Source: Massilia mucilaginosa
GTDB taxonomy: Bacteria; Pseudomonadota; Gammaproteobacteria; Burkholderiales; Burkholderiaceae_D
Length of the DNA stretch: 64,000 nt
Assembly (NCBI RefSeq): GCF_011682145.1
Contig: NZ_WHJH01000006.1
Coordinates: 1 to 64,000 of the forward strand
Direction of reading: 5' to 3'
The notes beneath the pieces were generated by a model. That model searched no databases. It was not told where the DNA came from and saw nothing but the letters and a program-made list of their open reading frames with translations. How positions within the stretch are numbered: the first letter of the stretch is position 1; each line of letters opens with the position of its first letter. Made by a program: the position numbers and the translations under genes. Of this stretch, positions 19,268-28,892 are shown piece by piece.

Positions 19268-20254
19268 TTACATGCGCACCAGCACGGCGCCCCAGGTAAA
19301 GCCGCCGCCGACGCCTTCCATCATGACGTTGTCGCCAGCCTTGATGCGGCCGTCGCGCACGGCGATGTCGAGCGCCAGCGGAATCGAGGCGGCCGAGGTA
19401 TTGCCATGCTGGTCGACCGTGACCACCATTTTGTCCAACGGCAAGCCGAGCTTTTTGGCCGTGCTTTTCATGATGCGGATATTCGCCTGGTGCGGCACCA
19501 GCCAGTCGAGCTGGTCGGCCGTCATGCCGGCGTGTTCCAGCACTTCGTTGGCCACCTGTTCGAGCACGGTGACGGCCAGCTTGAAGACGGCCGGGCCATC
19601 CATGTACAGGAAGCCGCTGCCGGCGATCGCGCCGCCGGCCAGGGTGCCCGGCACGCTCAGGATGTCCGAATAGCGCCCGTCGGCATGCAGCTTGGTCGAG
19701 AGGATGCCCGGCTCTTCCGAGGCGGACAGGACGATGGCGCCGGCGCCGTCGCCGAACAGCACGCAGGTGGTGCGGTCGTTAAAGTCGAGAATGCGCGAAA
19801 ACACTTCGGCGCCGATCACCAGCACGTTCTTGTGCGCGCCCGACTTGATGAAGGCGTCCGCCACCGACACCGCATACACGAAGCCGCTGCAGACAGCCTG
19901 CACATCGAAGGCGGCGCTGTTGTTGTGCATGCCGAGCTTGCGCTGGACGATGCAGGCGGTGCTGGGAAAGCTGCCGTGAAAGTCCGGGGTCGAGCTGGCC
20001 ACGATGACGAGGTCGATTTCCTCGGCATGCTTGCCGGCCATCTCGAGCGCCTGTTTGGCGGCCGCGACCGCCAGGTCCGAGGACAGTTCGTCCGGCGCTG
20101 CGTAATGCCGGTTCGAAATGCCGCTGCGCGAGACGATCCACTCGTCCGAGGTTTCGATGCCCTTGGCCGCCAGTTGCTCGGTCAGGTCGCCGTTGGAGAC
20201 GCGCTTGGCCGGCAGATAGCTGCCGGTGCCGATAATTTTGCTGTACAAGGTCAT
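19268..20254 (-). CDS. fabH: 3-oxoacyl-[ACP] synthase III
   Basis: FabH starts fatty-acid synthesis by condensing acetyl-CoA with malonyl-ACP. The 328-residue protein has the catalytic Cys in [13 protein letters not shown], His in VPHQANIRI and Asn in [11 protein letters not shown]. It follows plsX by 10 bp, so both are likely cotranscribed. Confidence 0.96.
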   Translation of the reverse strand: MTLYSKIIGTGSYLPAKRVSNGDLTEQLAAKGIETSDEWIVSRSGISNRHYAAPDELSSDLAVAAAKQALEMAGKHAEEIDLVIVASSTPDFHGSFPSTACIVQRKLGMHNNSAAFDVQAVCSGFVYAVSVADAFIKSGAHKNVLVIGAEVFSRILDFNDRTTCVLFGDGAGAIVLSASEEPGILSTKLHADGRYSDILSVPGTLAGGAIAGSGFLYMDGPAVFKLAVTVLEQVANEVLEHAGMTADQLDWLVPHQANIRIMKSTAKKLGLPLDKMVVTVDQHGNTSAASIPLALDIAVRDGRIKAGDNVMMEGVGGGFTWGAVLVRM

Positions 20255-20264
20255 GCTGGCCGTC

Positions 20265-21326
20265 CTACGAGTGGGTTATTCCTGGCACTTCCGGGTCAGG
20301 CGTGCGGGGCATCAACTCGGTGATCATGGCCGAGAGCTGCTCCTGCACATTGTATTTTGCCGCGTCAAACGCCCTTTTGATCGCCCACTCATACGAGTAC
20401 GCATCGGCGCCGCCATGGCTCTTGAACACCAGACCGCGCAAACCGAGCAGGCTGGCACCGTTGTAGCGCGAAGGATTGAAACGGTTCGAAAATTTCTTCA
20501 GCGCACCGCGCCCGATCAGCGCACCCAGCATGGTCAGCGGATTGCGCTTGAACTCGGTGGTCAGGGCATCCTTGACGAAGCGGCCCAGTCCCTCGGCCGC
20601 CTTGAGCGTGACGTTGCCGACGAAACCGTCGCACACCACGATGTCGGTGGTGCCCTTGAAGATATCGTTGCCTTCGACATTGCCGAAGAAATTCAGGGCG
20701 CCGCGCTCATGGTCTTCGCGCAGCAGCTTGGCGGTGGCCTTGACCACTTCATTGCCCTTGATTTCTTCGGTGCCCACATTGAGCAGGCCGATGGTGGGCC
20801 GCTTGATGCCTTCCATGGCCGAGACCAGCACCGAACCCATGATGGCGAACTGGTGCAGGTGATGCGGCTCGCAGTCGACGTTCGCGCCCAGGTCCAGCAT
20901 ATAGGTCGGGCCGTCTTTCTGGTTGGGAAGGATCGAGCAGATGGCGGGACGGTCGACCCCGGCCATGGTCTTGAGCACATAGCGCGAGACCGCCATCAGG
21001 GCGCCGGTATTGCCGGCGGACACGCAGGCCTGGGCCTTGCCGTCTTTCACCAGCTCGATCGCCACGCGCATCGACGAATCCTTCTTGCGGCGCAGCGCGA
21101 TTTCGATGGGATCGTCCATCGTCACCACTTCCGAGGCATGCAGGATGGACAGGCGCGGATGGCTGTCGGCTTTGTGTTTTTTCAGTTCGGCGCGCACCTC
21201 GTCCTGCAGGCCGACCAGAATCAGTTCTGCTTCAGGTTCGCTGTCAAGGAAAGAAAGTGCTGCGGGGATAGTAACTGACGGGCCATGATCGCCGCCCATG
21301 CAGTCAATGGAAATTTTAATTGTCAT
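20265..21326 (-). CDS. plsX: Phosphate acyltransferase
   Basis: PlsX makes acyl-phosphate from acyl-ACP for phospholipid synthesis through PlsY. The 353-residue protein starts [21 protein letters not shown] and has [10 protein letters not shown] and [12 protein letters not shown], typical of the family. It heads the fab cluster. The upstream gap contains the rpmF terminator, so a separate promoter between 21327 and 21450 is likely. Confidence 0.95.
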   Translation of the reverse strand: MTIKISIDCMGGDHGPSVTIPAALSFLDSEPEAELILVGLQDEVRAELKKHKADSHPRLSILHASEVVTMDDPIEIALRRKKDSSMRVAIELVKDGKAQACVSAGNTGALMAVSRYVLKTMAGVDRPAICSILPNQKDGPTYMLDLGANVDCEPHHLHQFAIMGSVLVSAMEGIKRPTIGLLNVGTEEIKGNEVVKATAKLLREDHERGALNFFGNVEGNDIFKGTTDIVVCDGFVGNVTLKAAEGLGRFVKDALTTEFKRNPLTMLGALIGRGALKKFSNRFNPSRYNGASLLGLRGLVFKSHGGADAYSYEWAIKRAFDAAKYNVQEQLSAMITELMPRTPDPEVPGITHS

Positions 21327-21450
21327 TTTGTGGATTCGTACCGCGACTCAACAGCGTGTGGCGGCAGGATGCGATCTGTATGTGGACGAACGCCAAGCAG
21401 AGTCTGCGTAATTCGAAATGACGGAGTGCAAAGCTGGTTTGCAGCCGGGG

Positions 21451-21498
21451 ACAAAGAAAAAGCGGTGCGACGCACAAAAAAGTCGTTGCACCGCTTTT
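21451..21498 (-). terminator. Rho-independent terminator after rpmF
   Basis: On the minus strand an 11-bp perfect stem (AAAAGCGGTGC / GCACCGCTTTT, 21498-21488 with 21467-21457) encloses a 20-nt loop and is followed by a T-rich run (TTTTCTTTGT). It begins 25 bp after the rpmF stop and should reduce read-through into plsX. Confidence 0.75.
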
Positions 21499-21522
21499 AT
21501 CTTACTCAAACTAAAACGTCGA

Positions 21523-21705
21523 TTACTCGTCGTTTTTGGTTTTGAGAACTTTGCGACCACGGTAAAAGCCGTTAGGGCTGATGTGGTGACGCAGGTGCGT
21601 TTCACCGGTGGTTGGCTCGATGCCCAGTTGTGGCGCGACCAGGAAGTCGTGCGAACGGTGCATACCGCGCTTCGAAGGGGATTTCTTGTTTTGCTGAACA
21701 GCCAT
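21523..21705 (-). CDS. rpmF: 50S ribosomal protein L32
   Basis: A 60-residue basic protein starting [19 protein letters not shown], the standard L32 N-terminus. It lacks the four-cysteine zinc motif found in some L32 variants. It lies in the conserved yceD-rpmF-plsX order. A strong ribosome-binding site (AGGAG) precedes the start. Confidence 0.97.
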   Translation of the reverse strand: MAVQQNKKSPSKRGMHRSHDFLVAPQLGIEPTTGETHLRHHISPNGFYRGRKVLKTKNDE

Positions 21706-21925
21706 GATGACTCCTAATACATAAGTTCTAAAATTCTAACACAATCGATCAGCAAATACATGCGAATCGAGTATCCCAGCGGCAAAATTTCTTTACCGAC
21801 ATGTTTTAACGCCGACCTACCTTTACTACCAATGCCATACTCGACTACAACACGCGTTTGACACGTTCTTGACTACTACTTGTTCTGTATTCCAGCCCGC
21901 ATTCCAGCCATTCTTGGCGTGCAGA

Positions 21926-22423
21926 CTACTCCGGCTTGAGATTCTTCAGCCCCGCAAAGGGCGACGGCTTGTCGGACTTGACCACGTCGAGCAGTTTGTT
22001 GTCCGGGCACACGTCATGTTTCGGCACTTGCGGCAGGGCCAGCAAGGCTTCGTCTTCAAACAGGTCGCGCACATCGCATTCGCGGCTGCCGACGATGACG
22101 TCGATGCTCTCGTCGTTCAAGGCCTCTTCGATCTCGTCCGCATGCTCGTCATCCTTGCCGAGCATCAGCACGGTGGACGACTCCATCTCGTAAGCGAACG
22201 GGGCCAGGCAACGCTGGCATACCAGCTGGACCGTGCCGGAGACCGACAAGGTCAATTGCGGATAGCCCAGCTTGCTGGTCGACCCATCGATGGTCCAGGC
22301 GATCTGGCCCGACTGGTCGGCACAATCCTTGTTCAACCGGCTCATTTCAGCGACAGGCGTGACGCCTTCGCGATGGCCGTTGCTTCGACAAAACTCAAAA
22401 GCGTCGATGACAAAAGCACTCAT
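21926..22423 (-). CDS. yceD: YceD/DUF177 family protein
   Basis: A 165-residue DUF177 protein. It has the paired cysteines CQRCLAPF and the later HDVCPDN motif of the family and an acidic middle region (GKDDEHADEIEEAL). The family is linked with 23S rRNA metabolism and is nearly always upstream of rpmF, as here. The rpmF gene follows 220 bp downstream, probably on the same transcript. Confidence 0.9.
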   Translation of the reverse strand: MSAFVIDAFEFCRSNGHREGVTPVAEMSRLNKDCADQSGQIAWTIDGSTSKLGYPQLTLSVSGTVQLVCQRCLAPFAYEMESSTVLMLGKDDEHADEIEEALNDESIDVIVGSRECDVRDLFEDEALLALPQVPKHDVCPDNKLLDVVKSDKPSPFAGLKNLKPE

Positions 22424-22603
22424 TGCAGAAATTTTCCCCGGAAAACCTGCGATAATAACAGGCTTCTCGTTGTGGAGTCAAACACTTAGCGCGAATATTT
22501 GGGCAAGGACCCGCGCGCTGTTGCTGGCGCGTGCGCGCCGCGCCCGCCACATGAATCCCGCTGCCCCCGCCTGCCGGGACAGCCAACAGGACTTGAGTAC
22601 GAC

Positions 22604-23206
22604 ATGATACCAACTTCCAGCGCTCCGCGGCTAATTCTTGCGTCGAGTTCCGCGTACCGGCGCGAATTGCTTGAGCGCCTGCGCCTGCCGTTCGACGTTC
22701 TGGCGCCCGCTATCGATGAAACGCCGCAGGATGGCGAACTGCCCGAAGCGACCGCGCTGCGCCTGGCGCGCGCCAAGGCCGAAGCGGTGGCCGCGCGCGC
22801 ACCCGGCAGCGTGGTCATCGGTTCCGACCAGGTCGCCACGCTCGACGGCGCCCAGATCGGCAAACCCGGCAGCCACGCCAACGCCCTGCGCCAACTGCAA
22901 ACCATGCGCGGACGGCGCGTGGTGTTCCATACGGCGCTGTGCCTGTGGGATGGGCGCACCGGCACGGCGCAGGTGGAGAACGTGCAGACCTTCGTCACCG
23001 TGCGCGACCTGCCCGACGCCGAACTCGACGCCTACCTGCGCATCGAACAACCCTACGATTGCGCCGGCAGCGCCAAGAACGAAGCGCTCGGCATCGCCAT
23101 CCTGGAGCGCATCGACAGCAGCGACCCGACCGCCCTCACCGGCCTGCCCCTGATCGCCCTGACCGGCATGCTGCGGCGCGCCGGTTTTACCTTTTTTACA
23201 CAGTGA
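22604..23206 (+). CDS. maf: Maf-like nucleotide pyrophosphatase (YceF type)
   Basis: Maf proteins hydrolyse non-canonical or modified nucleotides; the YceF subgroup prefers 7-methyl-GTP. The ATG at 22604 gives 200 residues and the normal start LILASSSAYRRELLERL. The frame is open further upstream, but without similarity. The catalytic Asp lies in VVIGSDQVA. It is divergent from yceD, in the common yceD/maf arrangement, and is followed by a methyltransferase gene 5 bp later. Confidence 0.9.
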   Translation: MIPTSSAPRLILASSSAYRRELLERLRLPFDVLAPAIDETPQDGELPEATALRLARAKAEAVAARAPGSVVIGSDQVATLDGAQIGKPGSHANALRQLQTMRGRRVVFHTALCLWDGRTGTAQVENVQTFVTVRDLPDAELDAYLRIEQPYDCAGSAKNEALGIAILERIDSSDPTALTGLPLIALTGMLRRAGFTFFTQ

Positions 23207-23211
23207 GCATT

Positions 23212-23976
23212 ATGTCCGGCACCTTATATCTGATCCCCAACACCCTCGGCGCGGCCGACCCGGCCGACCCAGCCGCCCCGACCGACCATGCGCTGGCGCA
23301 CATCATCCCGGAGCAAGTCCAGGCCCTGACCGCGCGCCTCGATTACTTTGTCGCCGAAAACGCCAAGACCGCGCGCGGCTTCCTGAAACTGATTGCGGTG
23401 CGTCATCCATTGGCGAAGACCTTGCAGGAAATCGAGATTGCCGAACTGAACGTGAACACCCCGGCGCAAGCGCTGGCCGGCCTGCTCGAACCCCTGCTGG
23501 CCGGACGCGATGCCGGGCTGATTTCGGAAGCGGGCGTACCGGCGGTGGCCGACCCCGGGGCCGACCTGGTGCGCCTGGCGCACGAGCGCGGCATCCAGGT
23601 GCGGCCGCTGGTCGGGCCGTCGTCGCTGCTGCTGGCCGTGATGGCGAGCGGCTTGAACGGGCAGAGCTTCGCGTTCAACGGCTACCTGCCGACCGACGCC
23701 GCCCTGCGCACCAAGCGCATCAAGGAGCTGGAAGCACGTTCGCGCGCGGAAAAGCAGACGCAATTGCTGATCGAAACGCCGTACCGCAACGGCGCCATGC
23801 TTGAAGCCCTGGTCGGCGCCTGCCAGCCGGGCACCCTGATCTGCGTGGCGACCGACCTCAGCCTGCCGACCGAATCGATCCGCACCTTGAATGGCGGCAA
23901 ATGGAAGGCGCTGCTGGCGGCCGGCAAGGCGCCGGATTTCCACAAGAAGCCGACTGTGTTTTTGCTGCTCGCTTAA
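23212..23976 (+). CDS. SAM-dependent methyltransferase, tetrapyrrole-methylase fold (RsmI-related)
   Basis: The 254-residue protein starts SGTLYLIPNTLG, which resembles RsmI (16S rRNA C1402 2'-O-methyltransferase), and has ISEAGVPAVADPGADLVRLAHE and LVGPSSLLLAVMASGLNGQSFAFNGYLP, the fold's SAM-binding motifs. It differs from true RsmI in the middle (FVAENAKTARGFLK) and belongs to the separate RsmI-like group found after maf in betaproteobacteria. The substrate is not known. It is coupled to maf. Confidence 0.8.
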   Translation: MSGTLYLIPNTLGAADPADPAAPTDHALAHIIPEQVQALTARLDYFVAENAKTARGFLKLIAVRHPLAKTLQEIEIAELNVNTPAQALAGLLEPLLAGRDAGLISEAGVPAVADPGADLVRLAHERGIQVRPLVGPSSLLLAVMASGLNGQSFAFNGYLPTDAALRTKRIKELEARSRAEKQTQLLIETPYRNGAMLEALVGACQPGTLICVATDLSLPTESIRTLNGGKWKALLAAGKAPDFHKKPTVFLLLA

Positions 23977-24036
23977 TCCAGCACTGGCCGGACCGATAGA
24001 ACATTCGCTCAGGCCAGTCTCCCGGCATGTTGCCTG

Positions 24037-24219
24037 CTACTCGACGTCTTCTGGCGTCAAAACAATTCTTTGGCGCGTCAGCAAAAATTGCTTTGAAAGT
24101 TGTGCGTGCCGGATCGAGTAGACCATGATCATGGCCATACCCAGACACACAGCGATCAACGGCCATACGCTCAAAAAATAGAATGTCAAAAACACCCCCG
24201 TGGGCAACATGAGTGTCAC
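24037..24219 (-). CDS. Possible small membrane protein
   Basis: A 60-residue frame with a GTG start at 24219 (or ATG at 24210). It holds a continuous hydrophobic region (VFLTFYFLSVWPLIAVCLGMAMIMVY, one or two membrane passes) followed by a basic and polar tail (SIRHAQLSKQFLLTRQRIVLTPEDVE). The composition is protein-like, but no family is recognised and the ribosome-binding site is weak. It could be a chance frame in the 420-bp gap between two opposed genes. Confidence 0.35.
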   Translation of the reverse strand: MTLMLPTGVFLTFYFLSVWPLIAVCLGMAMIMVYSIRHAQLSKQFLLTRQRIVLTPEDVE

Positions 24220-24398
24220 CCATAGAACGGGTTACCAACAAGCAACGATGCAGGTTTGCAGGCGCTTAATCAGAAACTCGGCATTTGCTCACGCGAACCG
24301 AGCATATTCTGTTGCTTGCGAGGTGAACTGCGCCTTGCCGATTGTCAGCGCGCGAGCACGATGCTCCCCTGCGCCAGGATTTCCGGTTGGCGTCGGTC

Positions 24399-25658
24399 TC
24401 AAGTCACCAGCTCATTGACCCAGCCAAACGCCTCCATCTCGATCTCGCGCATGGTCGTGGCGCTCAAGCCAAGCGCTTTGAGCGCCCTGGCCAGTTCCGT
24501 CCCGCGTTTGGGGTGGTCGACCAGCTCGACCACCTTGAGCATCTCGCCCAGCACGCCCTCGCGCTCGAGCAAGGCGGCGCGCACTTCGTCGGCCACCACC
24601 ACGGTATTGAGAATATCCTGCATCGACATCGAAAACAGCGCATCCATCAGCGACATGATGCCCACCGTAAAGCCGGCCTCGGCACTGACGCGGCGCTCGG
24701 GCCGCACTTTCTGCGTCATCAGCTCCATCAGCTTGCCGCGCGTGGTGGCCATCTGCAGCAGCGGCGAATTGAGTTCGACCGCCGCCCCCGGCTTGGCGTA
24801 CAGCAAAATCTGCAGCCAGCGCTGCAATTGCTGACGCCCCAGCACGTACAGCGCCTCGGTCAGCGAATCGATGCGCCCGCGCGCACCGGCCGCCGGGGTG
24901 TTGACCAGGCGCAGCAGGTTCAGGCTGATCAGGGCGTCGCGCTTGACCGCGCGTTCGATCTCGGCATTGTCGGCGTCGGAATTGATCAGGTCGAGCAGGC
25001 GCAGGATCACCAGTTCCGATGGCGCTATCTTCTTGCCGCTGAGGATGGCCGGACGCGCGAAATAATAGCCCTGGAAATATTCGAAGCCGAGCGCCATGCA
25101 CATCTCGAATTCCTCGACCGTCTCGACCTTTTCGGCCAGCAGCTTCTTGTTGCGCCCGTTGAGCGCCGCCACCAGCCTGGGCAGATCGGCCGCCGCCACC
25201 GCCTGCACATCGACCTTGATGATGTCGACCAGGTCGACCAGCTTGCGCACGTCGTCGGATTCTTCCACCACATCGTCGAGCGCGAAGGTGAAGCCGAAGC
25301 CCTTGAGCTCGGCCACGCGGGCGACCAGTGCCGGGGTCGCCTTGACGGTTTCCAGAATTTCCAGGATGACCTTGTCGTGCGGCAGGAAGCGCACGAAGTC
25401 GCTCATCAAGACGATATCGTCGACATTCACGAACGCCAGGCGCTCGCCGACCACCTTGGCCATGCCGAGCTGGGACGCGTGCGAAATCACGGCCGCCGTG
25501 GCGGCGGCGTGATCGGTCACATTGGCGTCGCCGCCGTTGGCGCTGCGAAACAAGAGTTCAAAGGCAACCAGTCGCTGGTTACGTCCGAGAATCGGTTGGC
25601 GCGCGAGAAAGAAATCGTCGGACGGCAGCGCCAGCTCGGCCACGGTGTCAATAGGCAT
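24399..25658 (-). CDS. EAL-HDOD signalling protein
   Basis: The ATG at 25658 gives 419 residues; a longer frame adds 10. The N-terminal half is an EAL-type domain starting FFLARQPILGRNQRLVAFELLFRS and continuing with FALDDVVEESDDV, IIKVDVQAV and AEKVETVEEF. The E-A-L signature reads E-L-L and several metal ligands are changed, so c-di-GMP hydrolysis is doubtful. The C-terminal half is an HDOD domain (LLRLVNTPAAGARGRIDSL). Family members of this YuxH-like type are regulatory, often in motility or c-di-GMP signalling. It stands alone, separated from rlmJ by a long inverted repeat. Confidence 0.85.
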   Translation of the reverse strand: MPIDTVAELALPSDDFFLARQPILGRNQRLVAFELLFRSANGGDANVTDHAAATAAVISHASQLGMAKVVGERLAFVNVDDIVLMSDFVRFLPHDKVILEILETVKATPALVARVAELKGFGFTFALDDVVEESDDVRKLVDLVDIIKVDVQAVAAADLPRLVAALNGRNKKLLAEKVETVEEFEMCMALGFEYFQGYYFARPAILSGKKIAPSELVILRLLDLINSDADNAEIERAVKRDALISLNLLRLVNTPAAGARGRIDSLTEALYVLGRQQLQRWLQILLYAKPGAAVELNSPLLQMATTRGKLMELMTQKVRPERRVSAEAGFTVGIMSLMDALFSMSMQDILNTVVVADEVRAALLEREGVLGEMLKVVELVDHPKRGTELARALKALGLSATTMREIEMEAFGWVNELVT

Positions 25659-25728
25659 GGGAATTCCGGAAAACGGGGGCGCCGACAACAGCGCCTCCCG
25701 CGGTGACTATACTACGGCGGCAGACTTG

Positions 25729-25796
25729 GAGCCTGTTTGGGCAGGCCGGAGTCGCAGTGGACGCGCCTGCTTCCCCCGGCCTGCCGAAACAGGCTC
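25729..25796. repeat. Long imperfect inverted repeat beside rlmJ
   Basis: Two 21-nt arms (25729-25749 and 25776-25796) are complementary at 20 of 21 positions, with a 26-nt loop. The right arm abuts the rlmJ stop codon. On the minus strand it lies after rlmJ and could act as a terminator or as protection against 3' decay; it could also be a repetitive extragenic palindrome. No T-run follows. Confidence 0.65.
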
Positions 25797-27008
25797 TTAA
25801 GGACGGCGCGGGCCGCTGTTGCGTGGACCGGTCGGACGGGCGCTCTTGCCCGCCGTGCCGCCTTCGGCAGGGCGCGCACTCTTGCGCGTGACCCCGGCTT
25901 CGGTGGGACGGGCACTCTTGCCGGCCGCGGCGGCGGCAATGCTGGAGCGCTTGACGGTCGGGGCGCGCGGGGCGCCACCGGCCTGGCCGGGGGTGCCGGC
26001 GGGCGCCTGGCCGGGCAGGCGCAAGCTGCCGGTGCCGGCGGTCGGGCTGGCCTTGCGGGCGTTACCGACCGGCATGCGCGCGGCGCCATTGGCGCCGGTG
26101 CGGGCGGCGGCCGTGCCGGTCACCTGGGTGCCTTTTTCGATCACGTAGGTGGCGTCGGCATTCTTGCCCAGCACTTGCACCAGGTAAGGCATCACCTGGC
26201 GCAAGGTCGGCTCGAGCGTGTACGGCGGATTGAGAATGAACATGCCGCTGCTGTGCAGGCCGAAACCATCCGGACCCGGGGTGGTGATGGTCAGGGTGAC
26301 GTTGAGCCAGTCCTTGGCCGCCAGGCGCTTGAGCTTGTCGGCGAACTGGCGCGACTCCATGCGTTGCAGCACCGGATACCAGATCGCGTAGATGCCCGAC
26401 GGGAAGCGCACCAGCGCGTCTTCGAGCGCATCGCGCACCTTGCGGTAATCCTGCTTGTCTTCGTAGGGCGGGTCGATCAGCACCAGCGCGCGGCGCGAGG
26501 GCGGCGGCAGCAAGGTCTTGAGGGCGTGGAAACCGTCGCCGCGTTCGATCAGCACGCGCCGTCCGCGCGCGCTCGAGCGCTCGCCCTGGGCGGCGGCATG
26601 CTCCGCCACCTTGCGGAAATTGTCGGCCAGGATCTTGCTGTCGGCCGGATGCAGCTCGAACAGGCGCAGGCGGTCGTGCTCGCGCATGACCTTGTCGGCG
26701 CAGTACGGCGAACCCGGGTAGTAGCGCATCTTGCCGCTCGGGTTGAGTTCCTTGATCAGGTTGACGTACTCGGCCAGCGGCTTGGGCAAGTCGGTGCGCT
26801 CCCACAAGGGGCCGATGCCGGTTTCGTATTCGGCGTTCTTGGACGCGTAACCGCCATCGAGCGCATACACGCCGGCACCGGAGTGGGTGTCGATATAGGT
26901 GTAGGCCGTGTCTTTCTGATTCATGTACTCATGCAGCTGAATCTGCACGAAATGCTTCAGGACGTCGGCGTGATTACCCGCGTGAAAGGCGTGGCGGTAG
27001 CTCAACAT
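25797..27008 (-). CDS. rlmJ: 23S rRNA (adenine2030-N6)-methyltransferase with C-terminal tail
   Basis: RlmJ methylates A2030 of 23S rRNA. The ATG at 27008 gives the family N-terminus LSYRHAFHAGNHADVLKHF. The protein has DTHSGAGVYAL (SAM site), ELHPAD, the catalytic LIDPPYEDKQDY and FILNPPYTLEPTL. The conserved enzyme ends near residue 280; another 120 residues follow, rich in Ala, Gly, Pro, Lys and Arg, with repeated KSARP units (three close copies near the end). That tail looks disordered and basic and may bind RNA. Confidence 0.9.
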   Translation of the reverse strand: MLSYRHAFHAGNHADVLKHFVQIQLHEYMNQKDTAYTYIDTHSGAGVYALDGGYASKNAEYETGIGPLWERTDLPKPLAEYVNLIKELNPSGKMRYYPGSPYCADKVMREHDRLRLFELHPADSKILADNFRKVAEHAAAQGERSSARGRRVLIERGDGFHALKTLLPPPSRRALVLIDPPYEDKQDYRKVRDALEDALVRFPSGIYAIWYPVLQRMESRQFADKLKRLAAKDWLNVTLTITTPGPDGFGLHSSGMFILNPPYTLEPTLRQVMPYLVQVLGKNADATYVIEKGTQVTGTAAARTGANGAARMPVGNARKASPTAGTGSLRLPGQAPAGTPGQAGGAPRAPTVKRSSIAAAAAGKSARPTEAGVTRKSARPAEGGTAGKSARPTGPRNSGPRRP

Positions 27009-27091
27009 AACGTGGGAATTCCATAAAAAAGGGGGATCTGAGACGCCATTATCCTCCATAAAGGCGTTTCCGACGCAAAAAGCGCGTAAAT

Positions 27092-27157
27092 GCACAACGC
27101 CCTCCCCCTTGCCGGCGCGCCGCGAAAGGCGCACGGACAAGGGGGAAGGCGCTGTGC
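27092..27157. repeat. Long inverted repeat between aceA and rlmJ
   Basis: Two 20-nt arms (27092-27111 and 27138-27157) pair at 18 of 20 positions around a 26-nt GC-rich centre. It is 90-150 bp downstream of the aceA stop on the minus strand, so it may terminate aceA, though no T-run adjoins it. The remaining gap (27009-27245) shows no gene. Confidence 0.6.
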
Positions 27158-27245
27158 GTTTCCACCCGTGGGGGCGCGCGGCGGTCCTTGTCCGCACCGC
27201 CGCGCTGGCGGCGCTCCTTCTGGAAGCGCCGCGGATCAATAGCGT

Positions 27246-28544
27246 TTAAGCTACTTTCTTTTCGTCGAAGAATTGTTCATCTTCGGTCGAACCATGCAGC
27301 GCGGTGGTCGAGCTCTGGTTCTGCTGGATGGTCTGGGTGACGGCATCGAAGTAGCCGGTACCGACTTCGCGCTGGTGCTTGACGGCCGTGAAGCCCTTGT
27401 CGGCGGCGGCGAATTCGGCTTCCTGCAGCTCGACGAAGGCCGACATCTGACGGCGCGCATAGCCGTGCGCCAGGTTGAACATGCCGTAGTTCAAGGCGTG
27501 GAAGCCGGCCAGGGTGATGAACTGGAACTTGTAACCCATGGCGCCCAGTTCTTTCTGGAACTTGGCAATGGTGGCGTCGTCCAGGTTCTTTTTCCAGTTG
27601 AACGATGGCGAGCAGTTGTAAGCCAGCATCTTGCCAGGGAACTTGGCGTGCACGGCATCGGCGAACTGCTTGGCGAAGGCCAGGTCCGGCTTGCCGGTTT
27701 CGCACCAGACCAGGTCGGCGAAGGGGGCGTAGGCGATGGCGCGCGAAATGGCTTGCTCGATGCCCGGACGAACTTTGTAAAAGCCTTCTACGGTGCGCTC
27801 GCCGGTGCAGAATTCGCGGTCGTTGTCATCCACGTCGGAGGTCAGCAGGTCGGCCGCTTCGGCGTCGGTACGGGCGATCACCAGGGTCGAGGTGCCCATC
27901 ACGTCGGCCGCCAGGCGCGCCGCGGTCAGCTTTTCGACCGCTTCACGGGTCGGCACCAGCACTTTGCCGCCCATGTGGCCGCATTTCTTGACCGAGGCAA
28001 GCTGATCTTCGAAGTGAACGCCGGCGGCGCCCGCGTCGATCATCGACTTCATCAGTTCGTAGGCGTTCAGGACGCCGCCGAAACCGGCTTCGGCGTCGGC
28101 GATGATCGGTGCGAAGTAATCGATGTCATCCTTGCCTTCGGACCATTGAATCTGGTCGGCGCGCTGGAAGGTGTTGTTGATGCGGCGCACCACCAGCGGC
28201 ACCGAGTTGGCCGGGTACAGCGATTGGTCGGGATACATTTCACCAGCGACGTTGGCGTCGCCTGCGACTTGCCAGCCGGACAGGTAGATGGCTTTCAGGC
28301 CGGCCTTGACCTGCTGCATGGCCTGGTTGCCGGTCATGGCGCCGAGCGCGTTGACGAAGGGCTCGTTGTTCACCAGGTCCCACAATTTTTCCGCGCCGCG
28401 CTTGGCCAGCGTGTGCTCGATCTTCAGCGAGCCGCGCAGGCGCACCACGTCCGCCGCGGTGTAGTTACGTACAACACCTTTCCAGCGCGGGTTGGTGTCC
28501 CAATCTTTTTGCAGTTCTGCTACTTGCTGTTCACGAGTTGCCAT
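27246..28544 (-). CDS. aceA: Isocitrate lyase
   Basis: AceA splits isocitrate to glyoxylate and succinate, the first glyoxylate-shunt step for growth on acetate or fatty acids. The 432-residue protein has the catalytic [13 protein letters not shown] motif, [18 protein letters not shown] (Mg2+ site) and [13 protein letters not shown]. The ribosome-binding site AGGAG lies 6 nt before the ATG. No malate synthase gene is nearby. Regulation probably acts through the promoter and palindrome upstream. Confidence 0.96.
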   Translation of the reverse strand: MATREQQVAELQKDWDTNPRWKGVVRNYTAADVVRLRGSLKIEHTLAKRGAEKLWDLVNNEPFVNALGAMTGNQAMQQVKAGLKAIYLSGWQVAGDANVAGEMYPDQSLYPANSVPLVVRRINNTFQRADQIQWSEGKDDIDYFAPIIADAEAGFGGVLNAYELMKSMIDAGAAGVHFEDQLASVKKCGHMGGKVLVPTREAVEKLTAARLAADVMGTSTLVIARTDAEAADLLTSDVDDNDREFCTGERTVEGFYKVRPGIEQAISRAIAYAPFADLVWCETGKPDLAFAKQFADAVHAKFPGKMLAYNCSPSFNWKKNLDDATIAKFQKELGAMGYKFQFITLAGFHALNYGMFNLAHGYARRQMSAFVELQEAEFAAADKGFTAVKHQREVGTGYFDAVTQTIQQNQSSTTALHGSTEDEQFFDEKKVA

Positions 28545-28594
28545 GGTGTTCTCCTAATTGAAAAGCCGTTTAAGAAATGAAATGCCTTGAACAA

Positions 28595-28638
28595 ATGATA
28601 GACCGTTTTGCGCGCTGCAACAACACTCTTATATAAGA
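28595..28638 (-). promoter_or_regulatory. aceA: Candidate aceA promoter and operator
   Basis: On the minus strand TTGTTG (28623-28618), a 17-bp spacer and TATCAT (28600-28595) form a plausible sigma-70 promoter. Just upstream of the -35 is a perfect 12-bp palindrome, TCTTATATAAGA (28627-28638), a likely regulator site. The bound protein is not known. Confidence 0.5.
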
Positions 28639-28892
28639 CATATAACTAAATTTAATTCCTTAAAAATCAATTGCTTGCAATTCATTTTTCATGATGCGGA
28701 ACGGAATTTCTCTAAATGGAAGAGCGCGCAGGTGCAAACGCACCATGGCATTTTGCATTGTGAAATGCACTTCGCGCCTGATGAAATCCAGCACCCTTTT
28801 TGCGCCCGGGAAGCAGATCGGCGCCGGAGCCGGCCGCCGACGCACCAAAACAGGGAGATTTGTGTTGCACAGAAGACACACGAGGGTATAAT
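28639..28892. other. Non-coding gap upstream of aceA and of the first sensor leader
   Basis: I see no convincing gene. Short frames on both strands lack similarity and start signals. A promoter-like pair TTGCAC (28865-28870), 16 bp, TATAAT (28887-28892) on the plus strand could start the first sensor leader. A 6-bp inverted repeat GCATTT/AAATGC lies at 28748-28768. Confidence 0.5.
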
